DNA of 64,000 nt from Gossypium raimondii (GCF_025698545.1 NC_068577.1:15577501-15641500), one strand, 5' to 3'. Positions 24,577-37,390 are shown, numbered from the stretch's first letter. The notes: a model not told the origin generated them from the sequence alone. Translations and numbers: made by a program.

Positions 24577-26520
24577 AATATTTTGTAGCAGACTTTCATA
24601 AAGCTACTTAGAAAATTACAAGTTATAATTTTGTTTAAAACCAAGTAAAATCGTAAATAGTTTAAATAAACTTAATATTTTAAAATACTTGAAATCTCAT
24701 AAATTTTGCATGCATGTATGATAGTTCAAAAATTTATAAAAATAAACCACAACCTAAAATAAAAAGAAATGTCCAAAGCCAAAAGTCCACAACAAAATCC
24801 AAATAATTTTAAAATTCATTATTAAAAACTCATAAGAATAATCCATCCGAGAGGCTCCACTGAATGCTGAATCCAAGTCTTATGTCTGAGTATTACCTAA
24901 ACAATGATAACATTAAAGGGGTGAGTTTTATGAGCCTAATGTGGGTTTTTAACAAATAAATGTAAATAAACACATAATCATCAATCAGATAGATATTTCA
25001 TTTTATGCACATGATCATAGCAATGCGGTTTTTTATAAAAAAATTATGCAGATATATTTAAAACATCCTACCCATCATCACTGTACACCACAATTGAGTT
25101 CCCCAGAACTCGTCCATCCAAACACTCCAATTTGTGAACAGTGTCACAGTAATGCAGATAAATTGCCACTTAATAATATTGTGGACAAGCCACCAGTTTT
25201 ACAGAAAAACTGCCACTTCTTCCACCTTTCACATATCCCACCCCATGCATGTGATATGGCCACAAAAATAACTTTTTCACTTTAAAATCAAATTTTCACT
25301 TTAGCATGTAAGACATGCTCATTATATTGCTTATCACTTAAAATCAAATAGGCATGCTTAACATGCAAATCATATATGTACATATTATATCAATATTTCT
25401 CATTTTATAATTCATGCGAAATTCACATACCATAACATCACATAACATGAGAATGAGACTATCATACACTTTGTTTCAAACAATAATAATCAATATCATA
25501 CATCATACATCATACATGTCACAACCACAACGGTTTAGATCCACTTACTTGGATATTCCATTTCAATGGTTTTTTACTTCTATTTTCGAATACATAGAGT
25601 GTTATTACTAAGCACAGTTTTAATAATAATACTAATAAATTTTAATCAACATGAAACATATTTTCATATTTTTATTTTATGTTAAACCCACAGCTGATTG
25701 TAGATCCGATGTGTTACAACTTTTTTAAGAACGTTTATACTTGGATCTAACCAATGGATTACCCTTATGAATGTTAAGAATCGAGATTCCTTTTCCAAGT
25801 TTAAAGATTTCTCGAGTTGATGTCGATCGGCCACTATCTCGGTTGAAATGGAAAGGTCGATGGTTCGTCTTAATTTTGATTCAGGAAAATTAAACGATAA
25901 TCATCGGTAGTGGTGCTACGAGGACGACAGTAGTGGTCTGACAACGGAGGTGGTGGTCCAGCGGAGGAGGAAGAAATAAGAAGGGTTTTGGTCACTTGAT
26001 AAAAGAAGAAGGAACTAGAAGAGAAAAAATAAAGAAAAATGAGTGATGATTTGCTGTGGCACGCGGTGGTTGTCACGGTGGTGAAACAAAAAGAGGAAGA
26101 AAAGTGGCGATGCAAAGGAGGTTTAGTGGTGGTGATGGTGGTTCAAACCAAGGAACAGTGGAGGAGAGGAGGAAATAAAGAAAAGATGGGTGGTTGATGG
26201 CTAAACAAAAGAGAGAAAATGAGAGAATGGGGAGGAGTTTTTAGGGAGGTGCAGCAATGAGAGGGGGAGAACAAAAAGATGGATGAAAAGGTGTATTGTC
26301 AAACATGTCTAAGTTCAATGAACATCACTCATCGTAATGGTGAAGAGAATGCCAAGTTAGGGGGACAAGGGAACAAAAAGGGGATCATGTCCTCGTAAGC
26401 ATGGTATGTTGATTAAAAAAAAAGGAAAGAATGTTCCCTTAGTATGGTAAGAAAGGTTGGACAACAAGGGGTATTTAGCACATGGAAAATTCACAAGAAA
26501 AATTAATTAAAAAGGGTAAT

Positions 26521-26592
26521 GATGAGGAAACTTAAACCCAAGACTTATAAGATTTAATTAAAGCTCCTAACCACTTTAGCACATTACTCATT
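26521..26592 (-). other. tRNA-like module in LTR
   Basis: The minus strand carries an A-box-like TGTGCTAAAGTGGTTAGG and, about 35 bases on, a B-box-like GGGTTTAAGTTTCC, the layout of a tRNA-type Pol III promoter. It resembles the three modules at 55181-55548. No full cloverleaf forms. Confidence 0.5.
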
Positions 26593-26642
26593 ATTTTTAT
26601 TTTAGCAAGAAAATAATTAAAAACATGGGATGTGACAACATT

Positions 26643-27377
26643 GGTATTGTTGAGTTTAAGTGCCTATTTAATGGTTGAAGAGGGATTATGGATAATTCTA
26701 GATATTATATCAAAAGAAAAGATATGATAAGAAGCAATATTGAAACTAATGTTAAAAAACTTTTTTATTAATAATACTCAATTGTTAGTACTCAATTTAT
26801 TGATATTGTTTAATATACTTTATCTGTTATATTTTGATTCCATGTTTTGTCCTTATATAAACAATTAAAATTTGTTAACATAATTCTATTTTGTTTTACA
26901 TTTACTTCAGCATAAATTAAATTATAGAAAAATACTCCAATTTTTTAGATGCATGGGTAAAAACAAGGTTAATATTTATTTTCATATAATTCTATATTAC
27001 AGTAATGATGTGGGTGAAACTGAAATTAACAAAACTTGGTTGATTTAAATGATAATGAGCGAGAGAGGAGGTGAGTTTGTGAAATGGGTAAAAGGGTTTT
27101 AGTATATATATGAAGAGGATAAAATCGTATATTTATATTTAAAAATATTGAAGTTATATATTTTGATTTTTAAATTGCCTTTGTTTTATGAAAAATATTT
27201 ATACTTTTTACATTTTTCTGTGTTTGTTTCATTAAAAATTAATTTAATCAATGAAAATTGACTTGCATATCAATAGAAAATAAGCTCATTTTCCTATAAA
27301 TTGTCTTACCCATTTGAAAATCTTAAGTCATTTTATGGGAACAAAAAACTCCTTTATGAGTAACTTTATTTTTTATA
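26643..27377. other. AT-rich non-coding stretch
   Basis: No gene or RNA is seen. Confidence 0.4.
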
Positions 27378-27755
27378 TAGAGGTGTGCAGAAGTCGAGTC
27401 AATCGATTTTGATTTTGTCGGGTCAATTTATTCGGCTATGATTTTAGGTTGGTTGTAAAGGTCAATTAAAATGGTTTAATCAGTCCAATAGATTACCCAA
27501 ACCTAAAATAAATTCAATATGCCTAAATATATTATCTAAACACCAAACCCATCTAAAAATTAAACCCAATACTAAAGAAACATAGTAATGTCAATTAAGT
27601 CGGTTAACCGACTGAATCGATCGAAAAAAGTCGACTTGATTTATTCGGTTTTATTCATAAGGTCGGTTTTTATTTCTGGAAAATATGAAGTCAGTTAAGT
27701 CGAGTTTTAGGTTATTTAAATCGAACCGGTTGAACCGACTGATTGTTCACTCCTA
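27378..27755. mobile_element. MITE, hAT-like, about 380 bp
   Basis: Imperfect terminal inverted repeats (TAGAGGTGTGCAGAAGTCG and, inverted, TAGGAGTGAACAATCAGTCGG without its last base) are flanked by tttttata and tttatata, a near-perfect 8-bp duplication. The interior repeats cggttaaccgac-like words and has no coding capacity. The 8-bp duplication and AGGGGTG-type ends fit hAT. Confidence 0.65.
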
Positions 27756-27763
27756 TTTATATA

Positions 27764-28400
27764 AAAATTAACTCGAATCAAACTTAATATTACTATATTA
27801 ATAATTTTTTATTTTAATTTTTAAAAATATTAAAATATTAATATCAAATAATATAATGTTGAATATTACTAAGCATACATGTTTAATTATTTATATTTAA
27901 TAATAAAATTAATTATTTAATTTTATAATTTTATTTTAATAATAAAATTTAACAATTATAAAATTGAGTTTTAGATAATTTTCTTAATATATTATTTTAA
28001 AATACTTATATCAATATTTTAATAATAAATATATATTTCAAATTATAAATATTTAATAATAAATGTTTTATAGCATAAAATGATTATTTCAATTATAGAA
28101 ATAAGAGTAATCATTTATATCATTCTTAGCTTCATTTACCTCTTTCAATTATAATATGTTGCTATTCACTATCATATATGTTATTTAAATTAAGTTTTAA
28201 TTAGACATTGTTTATTATTAATTTATATATGATATTTATTATTATAAAATAATTTTCGGTTGCCAAAAAAATGCTACTATAATATTATGTAGCAAATATA
28301 TTTATGTTGTTAAAAATGATTTCAAGAAAATTTGTCGATAACGAAAATCATTTTATACAAAATTATTCCAACGTCGGAAAATCAATCTATTTTCCGAAGT
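27764..28400. mobile_element. AT-rich non-autonomous element, relative of 15827-20621
   Basis: The stretch resembles the inverse complement of about 16280-16640 (aataataaatgttttatag, ttaataataaaattaatt strings), and the ggaaaatcaatctattttccg end resembles the subterminal ggaaaatgatttt of the other copy. The boundaries are uncertain. Confidence 0.45.
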
Positions 28401-29059
28401 TGTTTCTAGTAAAAGAACAATTATGAATTAAGATTTTAAAAAGATATACATTGTCAAGAAAAAACTTTCAATGAGTAATTTTAAAATATATATTTTCTAT
28501 AAAATTTAATTGATTAAATAATTAAAATCAAAATTTAAAACAAAATTAATTTAAAAATATCAACGGTCACATTTTGATTAAAACAAAGAAGGCACTATAA
28601 ATAAAAAGTTTAATCAAGCTCATGAACTATAAAGTATGATATTTAAATACTTAAACTTTGCTAATCGATAGCTTAAAATCGACTCAATAATAATAAATTA
28701 AATTGTAATAAATATTAAAATTATACACAATTTTATGTTGTGTATTACATACACAAATAATTATATTATTTCAATATGAAAATATATGTATATATTTATT
28801 TTCTTTAAATATAGACAATTAAATTAAAATCAAAATTATATGTGTGTGTATGAACGACATTTTCAACATTATACCAATAATTTCAATTTTTTTAAAGCTG
28901 AACTTAAATAATTCATGAGCCCAAGTATCTCACTTTTCACCATTAACTAATCACAATAGAACCAAAATTTGTCTAAATTAAATCAACGATATGGGGACCA
29001 ATATCATAATTAAACCTATTCAATTTTATTTTAAGTAATGGTAAAACATTTAAAAAACA
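28401..29059. other. AT-rich non-coding stretch
   Basis: Nothing recognisable is seen except the downstream side of the tRNA gene (minus strand), where the run of A at 29052-29057 gives a U-run terminator for the tRNA transcript. Confidence 0.4.
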
Positions 29060-29130
29060 GCCCCCGGCGAGGATCGAACTCGCGACCTTTCGCTTACGAA
29101 GCGAACGCACTACCACTATGCTACGCAGGC
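29060..29130 (-). tRNA. trnT-CGU (nuclear): tRNA-Thr (anticodon CGT)
   Basis: The 71-nt minus-strand sequence folds as a cloverleaf. It has a 7-bp acceptor, a 4-bp D stem, a 5-bp anticodon stem TTCGC/GCGAA with loop TTCGTAA, a 5-base variable region and a 5-bp T stem GCGAG/CTCGC with loop TTCGATC. The anticodon is CGT, which reads the Thr codon ACG. There is no intron and no encoded CCA. The A box (TAGCATAGTGGTAGTG) and B box (GAGTTCGATCC) are good, and a T-run terminator follows within a few bases. The acceptor has one G-G mismatch (fifth pair) and one T-G pair, and the D stem has one T-G pair, so activity may be reduced. It stands alone among transposons. Confidence 0.88.
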
Positions 29131-30058
29131 AGCTGTTATTCATGGTTTTGATATTAAATAATTTAACTGGTCAATATTCCAAGGTGTCAGAAAATTCCAA
29201 GATTCTATTCAAGTTACAAAATATGTTTAATAAATTACTTCAAATTAATTATGTAATATAATTAGATCATTTAGTATATGAATTTTTTTTATTTTATAAT
29301 TCTACCTATATTTTTTAACATTTCATATTATTTTAAAAAATCAAAATTTTGAACGTAAAATCTATAAATATAATATAACTCGTTTTTTTTATTCCGGGTT
29401 ATTTTTGTATTAAAATATTTAATAGTTAGAATCATAAAAAAATGCTTTAAATTTTGATAAGATATTTAATAATCAGAATACCAAAATTGGCTACCAATAA
29501 CTACAAAACTAATTGGTCCCCTCCCAAAAATAGATACAGGTAAAAGTGATTCTATAAAATACATCTGTGCCTACTTAAAATATATAGTTAGGACTTAAGA
29601 ATCAAAACAATATTTATTTATTTTAAATTTCTTAACTTCTCTCTTTTATTTTATCTCCTGGATTATTTGTGTGAAAATCATGTATTTAGAGTACAAAGAT
29701 GTGTTTAGAAATAACATCAAATAAAAATTTGTGACAACAATTTAATCAACAACATTGTCAATTCTAAAAATTTATCGCACGCATATGCATATTGCAACTA
29801 TGCATTTAAAATGTAGATGTTAGTTTAAAAATAACATCCAATAAATAATGAAATATATGATTTAAAACTAATTAATAATAGCACATGAAATATGTACAAT
29901 ATTAAAATAAAGAATAGATTAAATTTTGAGTAAAATGAAATTTAAACACGTAAATACATCATATTAAGAACAATAAATGCACTACAATTATTTACCATAC
30001 AGTTGTCATCAATCTTGAGTTGGGTCCGAGTTAATTTGTGACATCAACTCAATCAACA

Positions 30059-30081
30059 ATATATATATATATATATATATA
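30059..30081. repeat. (AT)n microsatellite
   Basis: A run of about 11 AT dinucleotides. Confidence 0.95.
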
Positions 30082-30127
30082 GTTGATGGAGGTAATAAAG
30101 TGTGAATTATAAAATTAAAATTATAAT

Positions 30128-30195
30128 AAATATTTGATTGAGTGGTAAATTTAAGGTTTTACTAATGCAATTGACATGACTTCAAATCTCACCAC
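30128..30195 (+). other. tRNA-like fragment
   Basis: The plus strand has A-box-like TTGATTGAGTGGTAAAT and B-box-like GACTTCAAATCTCACC at tRNA spacing. The stems are too weak for a tRNA call. Confidence 0.4.
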
Positions 30196-31382
30196 AAATA
30201 AAATTTATTTTGGCCTTTTATAAAAATAAAAAGATTAAAGTACCCTCAAACAATATAACTTATTTTAATTACGGAAGAATATTTTTGTAACTTTCTTAAC
30301 CGAATTGGTGCCACGAGTTAATCAAACTTAAATAATAGTATGTATGTGTATATATATAAAATATTATTTTATTTCATAACGTTTCACAAATATTTAAAAG
30401 ATAATCTCAACAGTTACTTTTAGACTTTGTAATTTATATGATGTTAAAAATAAAAAAATAAAATTATTCTCCTTTAATTAATAAGTAGTTATTCATCTCC
30501 ACTTTTATGGAAATTATTTTATCAAGTGGTTTTATTATGAATTATTAAAGGTGTTCGAAAAATTAAATTATTGGGAATATTGGGTTTCATTTAATTTCTA
30601 AAAGTATTTTTATTTTCATTTTTTAAAATAGTTTCTATTTTTATTTTTTAAAAGTATTTAATAAATAGAAATAAAAATTAGTTTTCAATAATGAAAATAT
30701 GGTTTTAACTATTTTTCTGTAATAGAAACATATGAAATAAAATAAAAAAAGATTTACATTTAAATGGATTCAAACCATGGTAACAGATTTAATATTTAAA
30801 AATTATTAAAAAATATTTTACGTTTATATGGATTTGAACTAGAATTAATTTAGTTAAAGTTACAATTTTTCACCATTTTTAATTTTACAAAACATTTTAG
30901 TGAAAACTAAAAACAATGAAAATATTTTTTTATTGTTTTCTAATTTTAGCAAATAACATATTTTTATTTTCTAAAATTATTTTATAATTTTCAATCAAAC
31001 ATATTTTTCCAATGTTATCCATTTCCCATGCAAATGAAAAAACAAAATGGCATATGTTTAAGGTATATTCATTTTCAAAAATTATTTTTATAAATTATAT
31101 TAATTTATTTTTCAACAACTTATCAAATAAGAGTTGAGTTGGTGTCACAAGTTAATAGAACACCAACTAAATTACAAAATGTCTTAAAATTATTATTTTT
31201 ATAAGGAATTGCATCACCTCATTCCTTAATCTATCCTATTATAAAACTTTTAATTGAGTTTGTGTCACGAATTGATTGACTTAAAATTATTTTTAATGTG
31301 ATATATAGTTTTATATAAAATTTTAAATAAAACAACTAAATCCATTGTTTACAATAAAATAAATATTCAAAATTAAACTCGA

Positions 31383-31723
31383 TGTTAAAAATTGAACGTC
31401 GATAATAACAATGTAAAAAGATCACAAAGAAAAATAAAGAAAGATAGAACATACAGTTTTTACGTGGAAACCCTTTCAGGAAAAAACCACGGGCAGAGGA
31501 GAAGAAAATTCACTAATATCGAATTCAAATGATACGAGAGAAGTTTTGACTACATCTATTTATAGGTTGAAAAAACCTAATTCTAATCAATGTCAAATAT
31601 ATTATGCTAATAAATGCTAAATATATTATATTAATAAATACTAAACCTTCTAAAAATAAAATATATTTTGTTTAACTTGACTTGCAAGCAATCTCTTAGA
31701 ATTTGGGTCACACAACTCTAACA
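31383..31723 (-). repeat. Copia 2 3' LTR
   Basis: On the minus strand it starts TGTTAGAGTTGTGTG and ends TTTTTAACA, 341 bp. A purine tract (AAGGTGGAAAT) lies just before it. There is no partner LTR in the window. Confidence 0.88.
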
Positions 31724-31967
31724 ATTTCCACCTTGACACGAATTTTCAATGAACAAATTCTTCACCAAAACTCTCAACGGACAAGTTCTCTACCTCTTCC
31801 ATGAAACCCCTTAAGGGTATTCTTCAACAATGAACACCAACCAAGTCCAAGCAATACTCGAACTTGATTATAGGATGTGACTTGGTTATCATATCTACAG
31901 GATTATCATGAGTATTAACTTTGCTTACAACAGTATCACCACGAGCAATAATATCACACACAAAAGG

Positions 31968-32858
31968 CTACCGAACATTATTGTGCTTTATTCTTTCATG
32001 AAACATTTGATCCTTCATAAGAAAGATGACACTTTCACTATCACAAAACACCGTACTGATCTGAAAGTCTTTACTGAGTTCACAAAAGAGTCCCTTTAAC
32101 CAAATAGCTTTTTTACAAGCTTTGGTAATTGCAATGTACTCAGCTTCAGTAGTAGACAAAGTAATTGTAGTTTGCAAAGTGGCTTTCCAACTGATTGCGC
32201 AACCTCCAATAGTAAAGACATACCCGATGAGAGATCTTCTTTTATCAAGGTCTCTAGCAAAATTAGAATCAACATACCTAATGACTTCATCTCTAATTCT
32301 TCCAGACTATAAGCAAACATCAGTAGTACCTCGTATGTATCTAAAAATCCATTGAACTATTTTCCAATGTTCTTTACCGAGATTCGCCATGTATCTACTA
32401 ACTGCACTAACTGCATATGATAAATCTGGACGTGAGCAAACCATAACATACATGAGAGATCCCACTGCACTAGAATATGGAACGCGTGTCATGTAGTCAA
32501 TCTCATCATCTGATTGCAGAGACAAAGCCGATGAAAGTCTGAAGTGGGCCGCTAATAGAGTACTAAAAGGCTTGGCATTCTGTATATTGAACCTGCGAAG
32601 AACTTTCTCAATGTATCCTTTCTAACTTAGGTACAATTTATATTCTTTTCTATATCTGAGAATCTCCATCCCAAGCATCTTTTTTGCAGCTCCCAAATCT
32701 TTCATCTCAAATTCTTTACTAAGTTGAGCTTTGACCTTTCTTACTGCTATCAACATGTCATCAACATAAATGAGTAGATACATAAAAGAACCATAACTGT
32801 TTTTCTTAAAATAAACACAACTGTCAAAGCTGCGTCTTTTGAAATCATGAGTAGTTAT
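31968..32858 (-). pseudogene. Copia 2 reverse transcriptase end and RNase H
   Basis: Minus-strand pieces give the polymerase block LIYVDDMLIAVR, then KAQLSKEFEMKDLGAAKKMLGMEI in two parts, then TRVPYSSAVGSLMYVMVCSRPDLSYAVSAVSRY, and the RNase H blocks TITLSTTEAEYIAITKACKKAIWLK and VFCDSESVIFLMKDQMFHERIKH. Order and spacing are those of Copia pol. Frame changes and a stop near 32620 break it. The upstream half of the polymerase lies beyond the inserted LTRs, at 37391-37720. Confidence 0.92.
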
Positions 32859-32914
32859 TGTAACACCCCTAACCCGTGTCCGTCACTAAAACAGGGTTAT
32901 GAAGCATTACTAGA

Positions 32915-34428
32915 TGTAATAGGCCATTTTAGCCCGGGCCCAATGTATAAACCTTAAAATAACAAATACAATAAACAATCCATTTTTACAAATAACCCAA
33001 TCGGCCCAATAGCTTATCCCAAACAGCAGAAATTGGCCCAATTGGCCCACAAGATGTTTTTGGCAAATGAGGCAGAAACCCTAGGACGCGCTGCACGACT
33101 CCCTCGCATGCCTCCGCGAATGTCGCCCCACGTCGCTTCTCTCGCGTTCAGTAGCCTCACACGTTATACACGTCTCCTCTAGTGTTTCTGAAACAAGTCA
33201 CGATCAGCACATTGGGCAGTTTTTTTTCACATAGTGGCAGCAAATAAACTAGGAACAGTACTAAAAGAAAATATACAGCAAAAAAAGAAGGTAGAGGGAA
33301 AAAAAAGATTTCTGTAACTGGGTTTTTAGCAAATTTTTGTACCGAAATTAAAGAAAAAAATACAAAAGAGAAAGAAACGATCTTTTGAAGGTGACCACTG
33401 GGGTTTTGTCTTTTCCCTTTCCTGTTTACTGTTTTTTTATTTCATTTTCCTCTTTGTTTTTTTTAAAACAAAACGTGAAAAAAGGGAGCGGAGGAAGACT
33501 TACCCTCGCGGCGTCGTTGGAAAACCCTTTCGTTTCGCGGTTGTCGGAGCGAAGTGGGTCGGAAATGATGGAGAGCAGAGGTGCTGCTGCGGCACATTTT
33601 GGGAATGGCAGAGGGGAATTATTTTTTAGGAGTTGAGAAAAGGGGTTTATTTGATTTGAAAAACGGCAGCATCCATTTATTTCTTCAAAATGGACCATTT
33701 TCGCAATTGATCCCCTAATTTTTACAATGTGTTTAAATTAAATTTATTACTTCTTTTAAATTCCACTGCACATTTTATTCTTTGTTTCAAATTGGCTCAA
33801 TGATGGGCAGTGTTTTGGGCAGCTAGGGTAATTTGCTCTTTCGGTCCTTTTCCTATTGTGCGTGTTTTAAATTGCTCCCTTTCTCATTTTCTATTTTTGA
33901 ATTTAGCCTTTAAACTCTGTTTATTTTTAAATTAATCCTTAATTCATCATTTTATGTTTTTTTTTACATTATTTTTTATTAATATTGTTAAATTGTTATT
34001 ATTATTGTTTTTTTATTAGTATTATTTATTATCATATTAAATATTAATGTTATTATACATATATATATTCGTATGTGCGTTAATATATATATGTACATAT
34101 TTTAAATGGTTTTAAATACATATACATGTCTTATATATATTATTATCACTTTATTTTTCTTAGTTTTATATACATATATATGCGTACATATACTTATATT
34201 TTTCATATCGTTTTTCATATTGTTTTAAAAAAATTCAAATATATATATTATATTTTTATATGTGTATGTACATACTCTATTCTAATCTATTATAAATATA
34301 TTTTCTGCATTTTTTATATACCTATATATCCATATTTTCATAATTTACTAATATATTATGCTTTTTATTATTCTTAAAATGTATGTACATATTTTATATA
34401 AATTTTATTATTATTTTATTTTCATGAC

Positions 34429-34470
<42 letters not shown>

Positions 34471-35262
34471 TTGACATTTTATAATACATATACATCATTT
34501 ATATTTCATATTCCATGCACATATATATACACGCATTTTCTATAATATATGTATATGTATAGTTTAAATTAAAATATTTGTTTCATATTACATCAATATT
34601 TTTAACGTATCTTTTAGAAAATATATATTTTGATTTTGTCAAAACTTTAAAATCATTTTCTTTTGATTCAAAGGCTTTTAAAATAAAAGTGATATTCGAT
34701 ATTCGGGATTTTTGAGGAAATCGAGCCCTAACGTATTGGGTTCCGATTTTCTTTATTAATCCTAAATAATCGAGAATTTTCTTTTTCAAAACGCATAAGC
34801 AAAAATTATTTTCGTGAATTCAATATGTTATGTCCTAACGCATTGGGCATGACATATAGCTTTCTCGAAATGAAGATTTTCTTTAAAATTTTAAAATGAT
34901 ATTCAAAGTTCGGGAGTTTTGAGAAATTGTACCCTAACGTATTGGGTTTCGATTTCTTTATCTAACTTGAACATTTGATTATCCGTTTCAGATTTCAACA
35001 TTAGAGTTTAACAAAAATCTTTTTAACCTTCGACATTAAGACATTAAACAATCAATTTGGTACCGATTTTTGGGCGTTACGAGGGTGCTAACCCTTCCTC
35101 GTGCGTAACTGACTCCCGAACCCGTTTTCTCAAATTTCGTAGACCAAATTTGTTTTTAAGGTAGGCCGATCACACCTCAATAAAGGATCGGTGGCGACTC
35201 CAGTTTTTGTTTCTAAAGTCGACAATTACATTTTTTTGTTTTTCAAAAAAATGGTTTCGACA
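32915..35262 (+). mobile_element. Solo LTR of Tat/Ogre-like type, target duplication CTAGA
   Basis: It starts TGTAATAGGCC and ends GGTTTCGACA, with CTAGA at 32910-32914 and 35263-35267. Length is 2348 bp. The 3' part has ggatcggtggcgactccag and a closing cgaca, as in LTRs of Tat/Ogre-type elements; the lineage is inferred. Three spaced copies of ccctaacgtattggg lie at 34726, 34833 and 34932. The first 700 bp are locally GC-richer. The same family runs inverted at 62567-64000. Confidence 0.9.
34433..34467. repeat. (TA)n microsatellite
   Basis: About 17 TA dinucleotides inside the solo LTR, in a longer TA-rich region (34020-34570). Confidence 0.95.
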
Positions 35263-37390
35263 CTAGACCTATTAGAAAATTTACAATTTATATACAAATA
35301 ATTATCAAATATAATATAAAATAATCTTAAAGTCCCTTAGATAAACTTTCGAGGTCTATAATATGAGTTAGGAATGATTCGAGACTAAATAAGAAACTCG
35401 GGGAAATTTTTTCTTGTGAGAACTCAATATAACCCCTTTATAAATATCTAACATTCCCTACAATTTCAGCCGCAACCAATTTACAATCAATATGGAAACC
35501 AACACATTTTCACATTCAAACATATTTAAATCATGCCTAAAACATTTACTTATCAAATTGATCAGCAACATTCATAATACTATATAAAAGTTAACTAATA
35601 AACTTCGTTCATTTCATTTCAATTTTAGTACCAAACTAACTCAAAAGTATATCAATTTAACTTACTATAACCATCAATTCATCTTAAGTTCAAACATGCA
35701 TTTTCTCAACACTTAAACACCCAATTCATAAGGCCAAATACACACCAACCTTTAAAAGCCAAATCTCATGGCTAATATCATAACTCAAAACATACCAAGA
35801 TGACACTTGCCTATACATGCCATATACCATATATATACAATTCAAAAGTACCAACTTAGATGTCCGATAGCACGATGATGTTCCTGATGACTTATGGATC
35901 CGAGCTAGCCTTGATTCTCTATAAAACATAAGAAAATAACATGAAGTAAGCTTCATAGCTTAGTAAGCTCGTAAGTGAATAATTCAATACATCAAATACA
36001 TACAATTCAACTAATTGTACATAACATCACCATATATACAATTACAACAAACCTTTCTCATTTCTTAAAACATGATAAAATATCATTTCATTATCTTTCT
36101 CTATTAAATACTCGAATAGGTTCATGACGCACTGTATTTTCTCATACTAACCTCTTTCTCAATCATCTCAATGATATTTATAAACATTTAACTAACTCAT
36201 ATAATTGCATACTATCACATTAAGTACTAAACTTACCTTAATATTGCATGAACATATAACTTCACACATACCTGAACCATTGAACTCAAATTCACATTCA
36301 GAATTGTTAAGATCATACGGAAATCATATAAAACATTTATTTACTTATGAACTTACCTCGTACTTGGAATTGACGAATTGGATCGATTACTCGATAATTT
36401 TGCCTTTCCCCCGATCTAATTCCAAATTCCTCTTTTCTTGATCTATATGTATTAAAAATTAACTCATTTAATCATATAATAATTCAATTCAGTCCAAAAA
36501 CACATATTTAAGCCAATTTGCACTTTGGCTCTAAACTTTCACATTTCTTACAATTTAGTCCCTATTTCACAAATACATAAAATTCATAAAATTCAACAAG
36601 ACCCATGCTTGGATGAATTACCATAGTGCCCTTAACAGCCCATATTTCACATTTATTCACACTTTTAACCCGACATTTTCATCTTTTCACAAGTTAATCC
36701 CTAATTTGCATTTTCATCAAAAATCACTTTATAAAATATAAAAATCTAACATCAAATATTCATATTTCACCATTAAACATCAAAGAACACATAAGCTCAT
36801 CAATGGAAACTATCAAAATCTTTAACAGTTTTGAAATCGAAGACACGGGCTAGCTAGTACTAGTTGCAACGTTCACAAAAACATAAAAATAATTAAAAAT
36901 GGATTAAAAATACATACCAAATTGAAGGATATAAGATTGCCGAAAGTTAAGCACAAAAAATGGCTTTCTTATTTGTGAAATTCGATTGAAGAAAGATGAT
37001 ACAAAATGGTGTTTAATGTGGTTTTATTTATTATTAACTTTAATTACATAATTACTTAATTAACCTTTATAAACTTTAAAAATTACACAAATTCCAAGCC
37101 ATTAAAATCCACTATTAACTCTAATGGGCTAATTACCATATAAGGACTTCCACTTTAAAGCCCTATAGGTATTTAATGCATTTAGCTATTAGAACTTAAC
37201 TTTTACGCTTTACGCGATTTAGTCCTTTTTACCGAATTAAGCATTCAAACGGTAAAATTTCTTTACGAAACTTTCACCTAATAATTCTACATGCTATAAA
37301 CTTTAATATAATAATAAAATTACTATTTTAAATTTGGATTTGTGGTCCTGAAATCACTATTCTATTTTGACCCAAAAACGGGCTGTTATA

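Larger units (their letters stand above)
20639..26637 (-). mobile_element. Gypsy solo LTR, target duplication ACATT, split by another element
   Basis: On the minus strand it starts TGTCACATCCC at 26637 and ends GGGGCATTAGA at 20639 (a decayed form of GTTACA). ACATT stands at 20634-20638 and 26638-26642. Removing the inserted element at 20925-24576 leaves about 2.3 kb of LTR only. A tRNA-like module lies near its 5' end (26521-26592) and a loose repeat with ttgccact/cagta phrases at 25060-25260. Confidence 0.85.
29131..31382. other. AT-rich stretch with short dispersed repeats
   Basis: No gene is seen. Four diverged copies of a gagttggtgtcacgagttaa motif lie near 30016, 30301, 31125 and 31253. 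A (TA)n run and tRNA-like fragments are listed separately. Strings such as ttttcattttttaaaatag at 30600-30660 look like remains of old repeats. Confidence 0.5.
32859..37390 (-). mobile_element. Gypsy solo LTR inside Copia 2 polymerase
   Basis: It starts TGTAACACCCC (32859) and ends GGGCTGTTATA (37390). The flanks are GTTAT (32854-32858) and GTCAT (37391-37395), a 5-bp duplication with one change. Removing it restores the Copia reading KRFDSFMT-HDFKRRSFDSC. Without the second LTR inside it, it is about 2.2 kb and non-coding. The minus orientation follows from the TGTAACAGCCCG-type start at the right edge and the cggatccataagtcatcagg region near 35880. Confidence 0.9.

Noticed and set aside
25870..26115. 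Minus-strand open frame of 81 codons, Ser/Thr/Phe-rich
   Set aside because: It is low-complexity sequence inside a solo LTR, without family resemblance.
33385..33698. Open frames on both strands in a GC-richer part of the solo LTR
   Set aside because: They overlap on opposite strands, have no recognisable domain, and lie inside an LTR.
34726..34946. CCCTAA-containing words as interstitial telomere repeats
   Set aside because: Single CCCTAA words 100 bp apart, part of a longer LTR motif, with no tandem telomere array.
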